A DNA stretch of 64,000 bases from positions 265,207,562-265,271,561 of the forward strand of contig JARDYH010000003.1 of the NCBI GenBank assembly GCA_029215795.1, read 5' to 3'. This document shows, piece by piece, positions 1 through 10,690 of this stretch; position 1 is the stretch's first letter; each line of letters starts with the position of its first letter. Source of the DNA: Anniella stebbinsi. Its lineage: Eukaryota > Chordata > Lepidosauria > Squamata > Anniellidae. Position numbers and translations under genes: made by a program. The notes beneath the pieces are model-generated. The model saw only the letters and a program-made list of their open reading frames with translations. It ran no database searches and was not told where the DNA came from.

Positions 1-355
1 GCTCGGAAGTCGGCAACAAGAGAGAGGGCCTTCTCTGTGGTGGCTCCCCAATTGTGGAATGATCTCCCCGACGAGGCCCACCTGGCGCCAACATTGTTAT
101 CTTTTCAGCGCCAGGTGGAGACTTTCCTCTTCTCTCAGGCATTTGGCAATATATGAGGAGCCTGGGTTTGTTTTGTTTTGTTTTTTGTAGCTTTTTGAAG
201 TGGTTTTAAATGTACAGATTATGTGTATGTTGTATGTTTTTGCTGTTTTAATTTTTGTATATTGTTTTTAATTGTTTTTAATCCTATGTAAACTGCCCAG
301 AGAGCTTCGGCTGTGGGGTGGTATACAAATGTAATAAATCAATCAATAAATAATT
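1..355 (+). mobile_element. L2-like LINE, 3' end fragment (C-terminus plus 3' UTR)
   Basis: The first 153 bases translate in frame 1 to the end of a LINE ORF2, with the motif RAFSVVAPQLWNDLPDE and a stop at 151-153. A 3' UTR follows with the TGTAAACTGCCCAGAGAGC block, ending in an (AATA/AATC)n tail. The same coding end and 3' UTR recur at 7441-7870 (minus), 39184-39580 (minus) and 42195-42556 (plus). SVVAPQLWN-type C-termini are typical of L2-group LINEs. The assignment is by similarity from memory. The 5' part lies outside the window and the copy is dead. Confidence 0.75.
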
Positions 356-895
356 ATCGTGAAAAAATGATTTTTTTTGCTTCCCTATTTTTAAAGAAAA
401 AATGCCTATAACTTCTGTATTTTAAAAGTTAGAGGCTTGAAACTTGGTCACAGTGCTTATGGGGTATGCCTAAGTATGTTTATGAAATTTGAGATCGATT
501 TCTCCAATCCTTGATTTTATATGATTTTTTTTAAAGATCGTTTCCATTCTGACAGGTCTGAATGAACGCACGTGGCGAGCTGTCATTCTGATCTGTCAGA
601 ATGGAAATGATCTTTAATAAATTCATATAAAATCGAGGGTTAGAGGGATCGATCTCAAATTTCATACACATACTTAAGCATAGCCCATAAGCACTGTGAC
701 CAAGTTTCAAGCCTCTAACTTTTAAAATACAGAAGTTATAGGTATATTTATATGGCAGTCCGATAAAACGATAAAATCACCCAAAAAATATCGTCTCCGA
801 TGATTATCGTAGGTTTTTGTATCGTATCGTCATCGTTAAACACATGCACGATAACGACCCTATCGTACATTTTAACGATACGATACACATCCCTA
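356..895. mobile_element. Fold-back MITE, YAGGGATGTG family, left end missing
   Basis: Two arms of about 150 bp (roughly 401-555 and 593-746) are imperfect reverse complements around a short spacer. The right end contains repeated ATCG/ACGATA motifs and finishes TACACATCCCTA at 895, matching the terminus of the element at 46548-47499. The left terminus is not seen; the L2-like fragment abuts it, so it was either displaced by that insertion or lies before the window. It is non-coding. A hAT-like origin is inferred from the better-preserved relatives. Confidence 0.6.
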
Positions 896-1391
896 ATTCC
901 CAGGAAGGCCAAAAGCATGCGTGATTGTCTAAGTATCAATGAATGGGCACAGACAGAAAAGTGTTCCCTATCAAATAATTCAACACCAAGTTACATAAAG
1001 GTCTTTATGTATGTTCCTCTCCCTTCCTGTCTGTGCCTTCAGTGTGGCTAAATAAAAAAAAACCTCTAACGGCATGATTGTCTGGCTTGTAGGGTGTTTC
1101 TGTTGTAAGTGACATTGCCTAATGTTTTTTTAATGGCTATTTAAATAATTTATCCTCAAATCTTTGTTTAATGGTGTGTGTGTGTTTTAATAATAATAAT
1201 AAAAAAAATCCAGAGTTTGATACCTAAAGAGCTTTATCTGACAATTCATATTTGCATTCTGAGCTTGTGTTTCCCACCCCCAGTTAAATTAATAGCGCTC
1301 TTCCCATGCTTTTGAACCTAATTATAAGAACTTGTATTTAAAGGAAAGGTATTTATGTTGTTAGTTAAATGTTATTTGTGTAATATGTGAT

Positions 1392-1422
<31 letters not shown>

Positions 1423-1556
1423 TTCACCTCACTTTATGCTTCGTAAAGAACTAATCCTTTTCTTTTTTCTTTTTAATGTTTGGTAGAATGAGTTGATTGG
1501 ATGCAGTCGCAACATTTCTCACCAATGTTCGTGGGATGTGAGCGGTAATTTTTTAG
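896..1556. other. Unassigned AT-rich non-coding DNA with a TA microsatellite
   Basis: I see no gene or recognisable repeat apart from a (TA)n run of about 28 bp at 1392-1419 and short AAT runs near 1190. The ORF ending at 1051 starts inside the MITE and shows no protein signature. Confidence 0.5.
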
Positions 1557-1759
1557 TGGAGGCTGGTGGCTCATTTTTTGGTGGGGCTGTGAATCCATTC
1601 TGGGCTGTAGCCAGAATGCTAAAGAAGCTATCCAAGTGCAGAACCTTAACTCAGAAGTAAGTTCAGCACCTTGGATAGCTCCGTTAGAAAACTGGCTGGT
1701 TCTGACTGAAACCCAGAGTGGATTCACTGCCCCACCGAAATCAGAGTCACCAGCTTCCA
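1557..1759. mobile_element. Fold-back repeat, about 200 bp
   Basis: The left end TGGAGGCTGGTGGCTC pairs with the right end GAGTCACCAGCTTCCA. The complementarity continues inward through the GTGAATCCATTCTGGG and CCCAGAGTGGATTCAC segments. A MITE is inferred from the terminal inverted repeats. I found no convincing target-site duplication, so the superfamily is open. Confidence 0.55.
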
Positions 1760-2077
1760 TTGTGCAGAGGCAACCCAGAATCTAGAGGGACTGGATCCAT
1801 CTCTTTCCCTTGGGAGTAGATAGCTCTTTCACATGTGTAGGTCTCTGTGTGTTGGAAGCTGTCAGTGCTGGAAGGTGGATTAGGAATGAATCGCACATAG
1901 AGCAATCGAGAGAGGGGGCGGTACAGATGTCTCTGGAGTCCTGAATGGGTGGTGGTGGAGTCCAGAGGACATCCCACCACTTGGAATCCTGGACTCCAGC
2001 CCATGGACTGCCCTGCTTCTTGACTCACTGTGCGCCTCTTGCAAATATCCCTGCTCGTCCGCTGAGCCACCTTTTTG
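1760..2077. other. Unassigned non-coding DNA
   Basis: Overlapping minus-strand ORFs cross this stretch in several frames without any domain or splice pattern. No repeat was recognised. Confidence 0.4.
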
Positions 2078-2272
2078 TGGAAAATGGCGGCTTGTTCTTT
2101 TATGTAAAGGAGCCTTTTGCATAATTGCGGTTATAAATAAGCCCATTTACACAAGATTACAGGTGTAAGTAGATCAATAATACCTGCCATTTTGCATTAA
2201 TGGGCTTATTTACGACTGCTATTTACTTAAAAGCCCCGTTTACGTAAAAGAACGAGCCACAATTTTCTGGAA
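2078..2272. repeat. Fold-back (inverted) repeat
   Basis: The arm at about 2078-2150 (GAAAATGGCGGCTTGTTCTT, onward to AAATAAGCCCATT) is complementary to about 2199-2270 (AATGGGCTTATTT, onward to AACGAGCCACAATTTTC). A loop of roughly 48 bp lies between. It is most likely a non-autonomous DNA transposon. Ends and target duplication are not resolved. Confidence 0.55.
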
Positions 2273-2438
2273 AATGGCAGCGTGAGTATGTAGAGATCCA
2301 ATGGGTTATCCTTTTGATTTTTAATAATTTATTTGTTTAAAAAGTGGATAAACTCGATCTGGATGGAGAGGCGGATTAGAAATAAAAATAAATAAACTCT
2401 GTATAGTAGATTAGAAGGACTAGTCCAAGGTTACTATG

Positions 2439-2531
2439 GCTGCAATCCAATACTTTTTTTTTTACCTGGGAGTAAGGTTTATCATGGGGATTATTTCTGA
2501 GTAGACCCATATAGATAGGATTGCACTGTAA
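2439..2531. repeat. Short interspersed repeat with GCAATCC / GGATTGCA ends
   Basis: It begins CTGCAATCC and ends AGGATTGCACTG, with CTGGGAGTAAG and TTCTGAGTAGACC between. This layout (two GTAAG-like blocks between inverted ends) is a common short repeat in squamate genomes in my recollection. Diverged relatives lie at 36580-36690 and 63190-63290. Confidence 0.45.
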
Positions 2532-3592
2532 TTATGATTCATGGCAAAGTAAGGATTCAAATCCCAGTGTCTCCATATCAAGTGCAACACATTAGATGGG
2601 TCCAGATGCAGTGGAAAACCATAGCTTCAGCCTAGGAGAATGAGCCATGGCAAACCTCTGGCATGTGCCCCTCCCCCTCCCCTCCTCTTTTTCAGCCGTG
2701 AGGAGGAGATCAAAGGCTTCCCCTTCTGATTTTAAACTAGCAGTTTCCTGAGGCATCCAAATTCAGGGAACTGTGGTTTGTTTAAACCAGGGGTATTTAA
2801 CCTCTTTTAGCTTAAGAGATGAACTCCATTCTAGAGGAATTCTTGGGGGCGGTATTCTAGTGATGGGTGTGGCCAGAGACAAAAGAGGCGGGGCCAAAAT
2901 ACCAGCATATTTGATCTTACTGCCAGCAACTATGCCTTACTAGAGGCACTTCAGCCATTTAGAATGGCATTTCAACCATTTAGCAAAAACCAAACAAATA
3001 GGAAACTACCAAAGGATTGGTGGGCAGAGTAAAAGTGGTAGAGAAGGAGGGGGACATGGCCACCTGAGTTGGGACTGGGAGCTGAGTGGGACTGGAACCA
3101 GGGAGGGATTTGAGGGTTGGATTGGGACCAGATTTAGACCCCAGTTTTGAGATTTTGCATCCTGGTTGAAACAGGACTTTGTGTAAATAGACCTGAATCA
3201 AACAGTGGTCTTCTCAAGCCATAATCTGAGCAAACCACAATTCCTTGACTACAGATGTCAGAGGAAACTGTGGTTAGTTTAAAATCAAAGTCTTCTCCTC
3301 GTAGGCACACAATGTGCCGCCCCGGAGAACAGCAGACAACAGGATCAGAAGGCACATGGGCAAAAACCATTGCAGCTCTCTTGTCTCGTGCTGCATGAGG
3401 AGATTTCAAATTCTCCATCCAGTGTTAAGGGCAAAAGATGGCCACCGCAGTTGGAAAAAGTACCAGCTCTTTCATTTCTGCATCCTATTCAGGACACAGA
3501 ACAATGTTAGTAATAAAAAGGTAACAAGCATATTTATAGTTCTCTCTCTTAACCACTGCACCAGCTCTCCCCAACTGGTGCAAGCCAGAAGA
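2532..3592. other. Unassigned non-coding DNA
   Basis: No coding region, RNA gene or clear repeat was recognised. The ORFs are short, overlap in opposing frames and lack motifs. Confidence 0.4.
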
Positions 3593-3805
3593 TTTGGACT
3601 TCAACGCCCATCAGCCCCAGCTGGCATGTCCAATGGCCAGGTAATGTAGTCCCAAACCTCTGAAGGGAACGAAGTTGGGGCAAGGCTGCCATACACTATA
3701 TGTCTACTCTGGGATACACACACTACACTTCCAGCATTCCTGATCATTGGCCATGCTGGCAGGGCCTTCTGGGGGTTGATGGTGTCCAAATCATCTGGAG
3801 ATCTT
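3593..3805. repeat. Interspersed fold-back repeat (CAGCATTCCTGATCATTGG type)
   Basis: It has opposed halves: TTGGACTTCAACGCCCATCA on the left and CTTCTGGGGGTTGATGGTGTC on the right, with CAGCATTCCTGATCATTGGCC near the right half. Fragments of the same family occur at about 9825-9935, 10975-11045, 54720-54810, 55700-55810 and 55890-56010. A DNA-transposon MITE is inferred. Confidence 0.45.
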
Positions 3806-4339
3806 CCTTCTTCGCTAGAGTGTTGCCTTCAAGTTTTACAGGCACCATCAGTTTAAATGCTCCAGAGTACCACATGACCTTGCAGACAGGTTGATTAGCA
3901 GCTAACGGAGGTAAATAGAACTTCCATTTATAAGCGACATTATATCTCTAAACGCCAGACATTGGTATTTATGGCAAACAGCCGGGCATGATGATCACTG
4001 TTCATACCCTACTTATGAACTTCCAGAATCATCTCAGCAGCTGCTACAATAAAATAGGGATAGATGAATCAGACTATTTGGGGACCATGTTACTTTCTCT
4101 TCCCTTCCCTTCCCTTATATAAATCCATTCTGTGCAATTTCCACATACTCTGTGCATTAGAAAATATATTAAACAAGCTGCATGTAAATTTGCATTTAAA
4201 TACAGATTTAAATATGTTTTTCAAATGCACTTTCTCTCTCAGTATGCATTTTAAAATTCCAGCAGGCTTTTTGAAATACGCTGGACCTATGTTAATGTAT
4301 GGTTTTATTTTGTTTTTCAAATTTGTTACTGTTTTTTAA
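3806..4339. other. Unassigned non-coding DNA
   Basis: AT-rich sequence. A 91-codon plus ORF at 4064-4339 is rich in Phe, Leu and Lys from AT-rich composition and has a matching opposite-strand ORF. No gene is supported. Confidence 0.4.
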
Positions 4340-4492
4340 TTTTAAAATGTATTAATTTTACTGTAGGTTTGATTCTATTTTAACTTTTGTAAACTATATG
4401 TTTTAATTGTACACGTTTTAACTTTGTGAATAGCTTTGAGTCCCAGCCCTAGGGAAAAGGTGGGATATAAATAAATAAATAAATAAATATTT
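4340..4492 (+). mobile_element. LINE/SINE 3' tail fragment
   Basis: It carries the motif TAGCTTTGAGTCCCAGCCC, then GGTGGGATATAAATAAATAAA with an (AAAT)n tail at about 4469-4489. This is the usual 3' end layout of L2-related retroposons. Only the tail is present. Confidence 0.5.
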
Positions 4493-4543
4493 TGATCCTT
4501 TTTTAAATTAGTATTATGTTTGAGCCAAGTACTGCATTGACCC

Positions 4544-4745
4544 TGTTCGATAACACGCTAAGCCACGGTGGTTCAGCATTTTGAGCTAAACATTATGGCT
4601 TAGCATGTCATGTGAACCATGACTTTGTGTTGTGTGAACCATTCCTAACCATGGTGGCTCCATAACCACGATTTAAACATGCTCACTAACCATTTGCTGC
4701 AAAAGGTTTAGTGGCTTAACCGTGGCTTAGCATGTTTTCTGAACA
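4544..4745. mobile_element. Fold-back MITE, about 200 bp
   Basis: The left end has ACACGCTAAGCCACGGTGG and the right end AACCGTGGCTTAGCATGT, with the outer bases TGTTC/GAACA also complementary. The interior repeats the AACCATGGT/CCATGGTT theme. No clean target duplication was found. Confidence 0.55.
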
Positions 4746-5216
4746 TGCCCAAAGTAACATTCGGAGAACTTCAAAATCTAATGGATACCTACATTCCGAG
4801 TGGCACATTAGTCCAGGAGGCTCAGATAACATTAGCTCATATTGGAATTTGCAGAGACCCTATTCTTCAAGTGTCTCCACTTTGAGCAGAATGCTAGAAT
4901 TCAGTAGATTGTCCTCTGATCCAGCAAAGCAGTTTTCTCTTCTTGTGCCAATTGATGGGGTGCTGCAGAAGTTAAAATTGTCATTGCATGAAAGCAATTC
5001 CCCGCATTCATCATGCAAACTAGTTGTAATAGGAAAAAGTAGCCTACCAGTGGTTATTGGCTACATGGAACCTCCATATTTAATAGCAGTATACCTATGG
5101 ATTCTAGATGCTGTGGTGGGGGAGAAAAGAGAGGAAAGTCTTTTTCTTCATGCCCTTCTTCTGAATTGGCTGGCTGTTGCTTTAAGCCAAATGTTAGGCT
5201 AGATGGATCCTGACCT
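4746..5216 (+). repeat. Probable interspersed repeat carrying a fortuitous 156-codon ORF
   Basis: The right part (about 5020-5216) contains GGCTACATGGAACCTCCAT and ends GGCTAGATGGATCCTGACCTGATCTA. That ending is shared by many CR1-like 3' ends in squamates. The ORF at 4732-5202 starts in the neighbouring MITE, runs through the repeat and shows no domain known to me, so I do not call it a gene. Confidence 0.4.
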
Positions 5217-5284
5217 GATCTACAAAGGCAATTGTTATACTCTTATCTTGTTTAATTAGATATATTTTCCCCTCTTATTTTAAA

Positions 5285-5306
5285 ACACACACACACACAC
5301 ACACAC
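5285..5306. repeat. (AC)n microsatellite
   Basis: Eleven AC units in tandem. Confidence 0.9.
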
Positions 5307-5392
5307 GTTTTTATAAATGATCACACTGTTTCAGTGTGTTCTCTTCTGCCTACTTTTCACTCCTTTCGTTAAAAATTTAAAGAGACTCATTT

Positions 5393-5938
5393 TAGGGGGA
5401 CCAAATGGCCCGGGGGGCAGCGGGGGCAAACCGGGGCAGCGGGGGGGGGGGTCACGCGGCGGTGGCGGGAGGCGGGCGGGCGGTGCGAGGCGGGCGGCGC
5501 GAGGCACTTACCTGCTGGGGCGTCCGCTTCCCTCCGGTGCTCTGAATCTACTGAGAAACAGGCTTCGCGGCCTGTCCCTCAGTAGCACGCCGGGTGATGA
5601 CATCATCACCCGGCGCGCTACTGAGAGACAGGCCAGGAAGCCTGTTTCTCAGTAGATTCCTAGCACTGGAGGGAAGCGGACGCCCCAGCAGGTAAGGAGC
5701 GCGAGGCGGGCGGGCGGCGTGGGCGGGTGGGGCATGCGGGCGGGCGGGGTGGAGCGGGGTGGGGCGGCGGGCGAGGTGGGCTGGCGGCGCGGCGTGGTGT
5801 GGGCGGGTGGGGCGGGCGGGCTGCGCGGGGCAGGCGGGGGGGCGGGGGGGCGGGCACGCGGGCACGCGGTGGGGGGGTTGTTTTGGGGGGGGGGGCGGGA
5901 GGGACCAGGATTTTGGTTCTCAAAATCTGGTCACCCTA
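5393..5938. mobile_element. GC-rich hAT-like MITE with palindromic cassette and 8-bp TSD
   Basis: Termini are TAGGGGGACC (left) and GGTCACCCTA (right). The 8-bp sequence ACTCATTT occurs immediately outside both ends (5385-5392 and 5939-5946). Eight-base duplications and YAGGG ends are hallmarks of hAT transposons, so the superfamily call is inference from a strong rule. No transposase is encoded. The interior is very GC-rich and holds the nested-hairpin cassette at 5507-5697. The outer parts match, in reverse orientation, the element at 60153-60464, which lacks that cassette. Long ORFs here are composition artefacts. Confidence 0.85.
5507..5697. repeat. Nested-hairpin cassette bounded by inverted GGTAAG motifs
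   Basis: The cassette starts CTTACCTGCTGGGGCGTCC and ends with its complement GGACGCCCCAGCAGGTAAG. The centre is GGTGATGACATCATCACC at 5593-5610. Each arm contains its own hairpin: CTACTGAG at 5548-5555 pairs with CTCAGTAG at 5578-5585, and the same pair recurs at 5618-5625 and 5648-5655. Related cassettes lie in the 34167-35810 array and twice in 46548-47499. Function is unknown. Confidence 0.8.
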
Positions 5939-5946
5939 ACTCATTT

Positions 5947-6324
5947 GGGCGCAGAAAATGGAGGCAAAAGAGATTCCTGTTGGACACCTGATGTGCGAGT
6001 TCTTTTCCATGCCACTGTTTTGACCACATGCTGGGGCAAGGGGTGAGAGCCAAATGACTGTGCCTTAAACCTTCCAGAATAAAGACCAACATCGTCTCCT
6101 GCTGTGAATATGCGATCAGTCCTTAATGTTTGATTCCCCCCCTTAAAGATACACAATTGTCTGTCAACAGACAGCATGCCCACCCCATCTTCTGCAAGCA
6201 TCTCATATGGAGATCGATGTTGTTGACTCAGACATAAACCCCCCCAGCTCTGAATAAGCAGGAAACACAAGCACACAAGACATGTTGTGGTTTTGCTTTT
6301 TTGGATTATGGATTTGCTTTCAGA
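5947..6324. other. Unassigned non-coding DNA
   Basis: No gene or repeat recognised. The minus ORF at 5941-6276 has no motif and ends within the MITE flank. Confidence 0.4.
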
Positions 6325-6545
6325 ACATCAGAAGAGCCCTGCTGGATCAGACCAAGGGTCCATCTAGTCCAGCATTCTGTCCACACAGTGGCCAACCAGC
6401 TGCCCAAGGGAAACTCACAAGCAGGACATGAGTGCAACAGGACCCTCTTGCCCATGTTTCCTAGAAAGTGGTGTATATAGGCATACGGCCTGTGATACTG
6501 GAGGTAGCACATAGCCATCAGGAGGAAGCATATTGCCATCATTTC
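6325..6545 (-). mobile_element. CR1-like LINE, 3' end
   Basis: Read on the minus strand it ends CTGATCCAGCAGGGCTCTTC and contains ACTAGATGGACCCTTGG and GTCCTGCTTGTGAGTTTCCC. The same 3' end is attached to recognisable CR1-like reverse transcriptase C-termini at 31925-32408 and 45600-46066, which is why I place it with CR1-like LINEs. Confidence 0.7.
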
Positions 6546-6558
6546 TTCCTCATTGGTG

Positions 6559-7232
6559 GTATTATTATTATTATTATTATTATTTCATCTCTTTCTCGCT
6601 CGTGGCAGTTTTTCTAGATGGACATGATGGTAGACTGACCAGATAAAATCCAAGTCAGGGCTCATGTAATTTTAACAGTTGTAGAGAAAAGGGAATTTCA
6701 GCCAGTGTCATTTGTATGCAATTAGTTCCTGGTGAAATTCCCTCTTTATCACAATAGTTAAAGGTGCAGGCACTATACTAGAGTGACCATATACAAAAGA
6801 AGGCAGGGCCCCTGCAACTTTAACAGTTGTGATGAAGAGGGAATTTCACCAGGAACTAATTGCATACCAATAACACTGGCTGAAATTCCCTTTTCTCTAC
6901 AACTTTTAAAGTTACATTTATCTGGGTGACCAAATAAAATCCAGTTTTATCTGGTCACCCTACATGATGGGCTTTGCGAAGTCATGCTGTCTTTTACAGA
7001 TTCAGGAATTTCCTGACAATTGAGCATGTTTTAAGTATGACTGCTTTCTGGATGTTGGTGTGGATGCATTTTGGTAGGCCCAGTTTGTGAAGGCTTTCTG
7101 TATAGTTTTTTTATGTGATGCCGGTGGCTGAGGTGACTAACGGAATAATTTTGACCTTTTCCTGATGCCATAGTTCTTTGACTTCCATGGCCAGTGGTGT
7201 ATATTTGTATCTCTTCTTCCTTTTCTACAACA
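6559..7232 (-). mobile_element. R4/Dong-like LINE 3' end, interrupted by a MITE
   Basis: On the minus strand the 3' end is CTGCCACGAGCGAGAAAGAG followed by an (ATA)n tail (6561-6584 on this strand). The coding part reads LWHQEKVKIIPLVTSATGIT-like, the C-terminal end of a LINE polyprotein. Copies lie at 7233-7440, 27360-27635, 40270-40536 and 50985-51570. The copy is split by the MITE at 6631-6962. The R4/Dong assignment rests on the 51-kb copy, which shows more of the REL-endonuclease region. Confidence 0.65.
6631..6962. mobile_element. Fold-back hAT-like MITE (family A) with 8-bp TSD CATGATGG
   Basis: Termini are TAGACTGACC and GGTCACCCTA. CATGATGG flanks both sides (6623-6630 and 6963-6970). 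The element sits in the 3' end of an R4-like LINE, and the uninterrupted neighbour at about 7280-7290 (GACATGAAGGGCTTTG) serves as an empty site. The arms are long inverted repeats. The centre carries an asymmetric block with an internal relic terminus, TAGAGTGACCA. It is non-coding. Confidence 0.85.
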
Positions 7233-7440
7233 TCATTATTATTAGGATTTGTTTCTCGCTCGTGGTGGTTTTTCTAGACAGACATGAAGGGCTTTGCCAA
7301 GTCATGCTGTCTTTTATTGATTCAAGAATGTCCTGACGATTGAGCATGTTTTAATTATGACTGCTTTCTGGATGTTGGTGTGGATGTATTCTGGTTGGCC
7401 CAGTTTCTGGAGTTTTTCTGTATATTATATTTCTGTATAT
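7233..7440 (-). mobile_element. R4/Dong-like LINE 3' end, second copy
   Basis: It repeats the sequence of the preceding copy (CTCGCTCGTGGTGG, then GGGCTTTGCCAAGTCATGC, then CTGCTTTCTGGATGTTGG), uninterrupted. The two copies lie head to tail. Confidence 0.65.
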
Positions 7441-7870
7441 TATTTATTATTATTATTATTATTATTATTGTTATTGTTATTTACATTTATATACTGCCCC
7501 ATAGCCAAAGCTTTCTGGGTGGTTGACAAAAATTAAAAACGTTGAACATTTAAAAACCAATATTCAACATTTTAAACCATAAAAGCCTAGAAACAGACGA
7601 CATATCATGTAAACTATCCAGGGGTCAGTCAAAAAAGCTCAACCTATGCTGTTAAATGCCTGGAAGAAGAGAAAAGTCTTAACTTGGCGCTAAAAAGATA
7701 ACAGTGTTGGTGCCAGGCTAGCCTCATCGTGGAAATTGTTCCATAGTTGGGGGGCCACCACTGAAAAGGCCCTCTCCCTTGTTGCCATCCTCCGAGTTTC
7801 CCTTTTAGTAGGCACTCGGAGGAGGACCTTAGATGTTGATCATGAACCCTTACCCTAAACAGCAGCCTGG
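7441..7870 (-). mobile_element. L2-like LINE, 3' end
   Basis: On the minus strand the translation includes RAFSVVAPQLWNNFHDEA, with an in-frame stop shortly after, followed by the 3' UTR block and an (AAT)n tail at 7446-7470. It is the same family as 1-355. Confidence 0.75.
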
Positions 7871-8471
7871 AGTCTGACTGTCATCGAGGCAAGGAGGGGC
7901 TGGCTGGTTCAGTACGATGAGCAGTGCCGGAAGCTTGATACAGCTCCAGGCCCCAACTTCATGGCCCAGCCAGAGCTGAACATATCAGTCTGTGGCCGCT
8001 TGAACTAGGGACCCCAGAATTGAGTGAAGTCAGTAACCTCCAAGGAACCATCTCCCTCCACATCTGTGTCACAGACCATCAAAGGCCCATTCCATGGATG
8101 GAAGGGAAAACTGGCAAAATTGTTTTGGAAAGGAATTTTTGATCTGCTTTTCTTTTCATTATTGCTGCTTTTGTTGCTGATGCGTGATCGTATTTTTTGT
8201 CTTTTGTTCTTACGCTTTATCATTCTGTCTATAAACTCACCTGGAAATGAATTGTGGAGGGCGGTATAAGGCACAGCAGAGAGAACTGTGAAAAACGTAG
8301 GGGTTCCGTTGCAAGGAAAGAACCTCCTGCATTGCACACCTGTATGCGTGAGGTCTTGCTGCAGACATTCAAGTGACGCATGCTGCTTGAGTATTCTGCC
8401 ACAACGCCTTCTCCCTGTGCAAGTGGCCTCTCATCAAAGCTATGAATACAAGACTGTCTTGCTTGAAATAG

Positions 8472-8502
<31 letters not shown>

Positions 8503-9070
8503 CCACTGAGTAATTTTGCTGGCCTTAAACATAGCTCTCACTAAAGTGGCCAGCCTATGTTGGGACTGGACCACATCCAGCTGTATGATCTTTCAAGATG
8601 TCATCTTCATAATCCCAGCAGAAGGAAAAGTAGCATGTGATGAAGAAGACTAGATTAGAACCTTTTACCTTGTTGTTGTCGTCATTGTTGTGATGATGAT
8701 GATGATGATGATGATGTGAGGCACATTCTACCTTCAGCCTGATGTGGTACAACCCAGATCCAGGTTCATCACCTTCGTGAGTTTGTGGGGTGTTTTTGTT
8801 TCTTTTATTTGTTTTTTGTTTATCGGCTCTTTTGGCCAAGCAAGAAACTTCAAATTTATTTTGAAATGTCACTTGAGATAAAACTTGGTGTTAACTTAGA
8901 TATGTGAATAGCCTCTTAAGAAATCCCACTACTATTAGAAAATATGTGTTGTTTCTCTTGAGTATCCTCAGATATTTCTCCTGAGCAGGAACCAGCACGT
9001 TTGCATCAATATGCCCCTTTAGGGAAATTTCTCTTTAAAGAAATAAATATCATTTTCTGCATTACCAGAA

Positions 9071-9074
<4 letters not shown>
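7871..9074. other. Unassigned non-coding DNA with two microsatellites
   Basis: It contains (GT)n at 8472-8498 and (ATG)n at 8691-8716; the latter explains a His-rich minus ORF. No gene or repeat family was recognised elsewhere. Confidence 0.45.

Positions 9075-9110
<36 letters not shown>
9075..9110. repeat. (AT)n microsatellite
   Basis: About 18 AT units in tandem. Confidence 0.9.
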
Positions 9111-9112
<2 letters not shown>

Positions 9113-10690
9113 AGGAGAATACAGAAGGGGTGTAGTTCATTTATTTATTTACTAGTGTAAAGCCCATGTCACCATGAGGGCTAGTAGTCCCGCTTCTTTC
9201 TCGCTTTTTTGCCCCTCAGTCCCCTCACCACAGAGGAGCTCATGAATAAGGCAAATGTGGCTCATGCATAGCGAATCCTACCTCTAAAATTTGCATGCGA
9301 TATGCCCCCTCCCCTCCTTTGCACACCCTGATTGTCTACCTCCTACCCCATGCCCCTAACCACACAGCTGCACCTGGCGCCCACGTTCATGCCAACGATG
9401 GGTGAGCACAGCTGTCCATCAACCTGCTGGGGCTTCCCTTCCTGTTTGGTGCAGAGGAAATTAATCGCTATTAAAGCTCAAACTTTGAACTTTTTCAAAC
9501 TTTCAAAATTTTCTGCATGTCCACACTGCTCGAGCTTCAGTTTAAAACAAAAACGTGGGGAATCGATCTGATAGCTCTCGAGTAATAAGCCATACGCAAC
9601 TGTAATTTTATATAAGATGACATGTCTAATCCACCGCTAACTAATATTCCCTAAATTCTGCAGTGTGTGTGAGAGAGAGAGAGAAAGAAAGAGGAAGAGG
9701 AAGTAAAAGTGCCTTTCCTTCAAATACCCAAAGTGGCCCAGCAAGGGGTGATTGGTTGGGCTGAACTATTTGTTTGAATACTGCTCTCTCTTGACTCAAC
9801 CTAAGCTGGAAGCATTGGCTTCCAGCTTTCTCCAACCGGGCACCCTCCAGATGTTTTAGACAATAACACCCAGCATTCCTGACCATTGTTATCTGAGGAT
9901 GATGGGAATTGAAGCCCCAAGCATCTGGGAAGGCACCTTGTTAGGACATGGCTGCGTTATTGCAACGTTGGCTGAATTGATACCGAACACAATCACGCAT
10001 TAAGGAACTTTTGATACATATTTTTGCAACTGAAACTATACAACCAACGGGTTTAAAAACAAACTAATAATTCTGAAGAGAGCAGCTGTTGCATTCTTTG
10101 AGAGCTCATGGAATGTCAGGATTTTTTTTGTTAAACACCCAGAACTCGTAATATTCTTCTTACTGGTTCACTGAGCAGCAGAATAAGAAAGCGAGAGGAA
10201 TGGGTCCCATAGGGATACAACCAGGGGAAAAAAAGAAGAGCATGTATTTCATTTTTAGCAATCAAACAGCATAATTGTTGGTTGCTATTGATGGACGCGG
10301 AATATCAAGGGAAGGGGGAATACTTTCGGGGTGGGAATGAGCAGCGTTTAAAAATCACTAAGGACTTGATCCTTCTTTTCTGCTCCCAAACCCAGGGGCA
10401 AAATTAGGTTTTCTTATAGATGAAATAAACACTGGCTGTTTTTGAGAGCCCCTCCTGCTGCTTCTGTGTTTATGCCCCGGTTTGTCACTGTGACAACAAC
10501 TTGACCGAGGTCCTTGCCTCTCTAGAATTGTCTCATTTCATGACGGGAGGCTGTGACTGTCCCACCCTCCGTGTGGTTAAAGCAGGTCTGTAGGAGGTTT
10601 TATGGAACCACCATGTGGCAAGTGATCATCTGATTCAACGTTTATTCTGAAACGTTTTTAAAAAAACGCAATCAAAGGAAGCCTGGGTGC
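9111..10690. other. Mostly unassigned non-coding DNA
   Basis: A GA-rich run lies at 9669-9700, and a fragment of the CAGCATTCCTGACCATTG repeat family at about 9825-9935. The rest shows no repeat I recognise and no convincing ORF. Confidence 0.4.

Noticed and set aside
4732..5202. 156-codon ORF that might be an exon
   Set aside because: It begins inside a fold-back MITE and continues into sequence with a CR1-like 3' end signature; no splice sites or known domain.
8555..8872. His-rich ORF
   Set aside because: The histidine run is the translation of an (ATG)n microsatellite.
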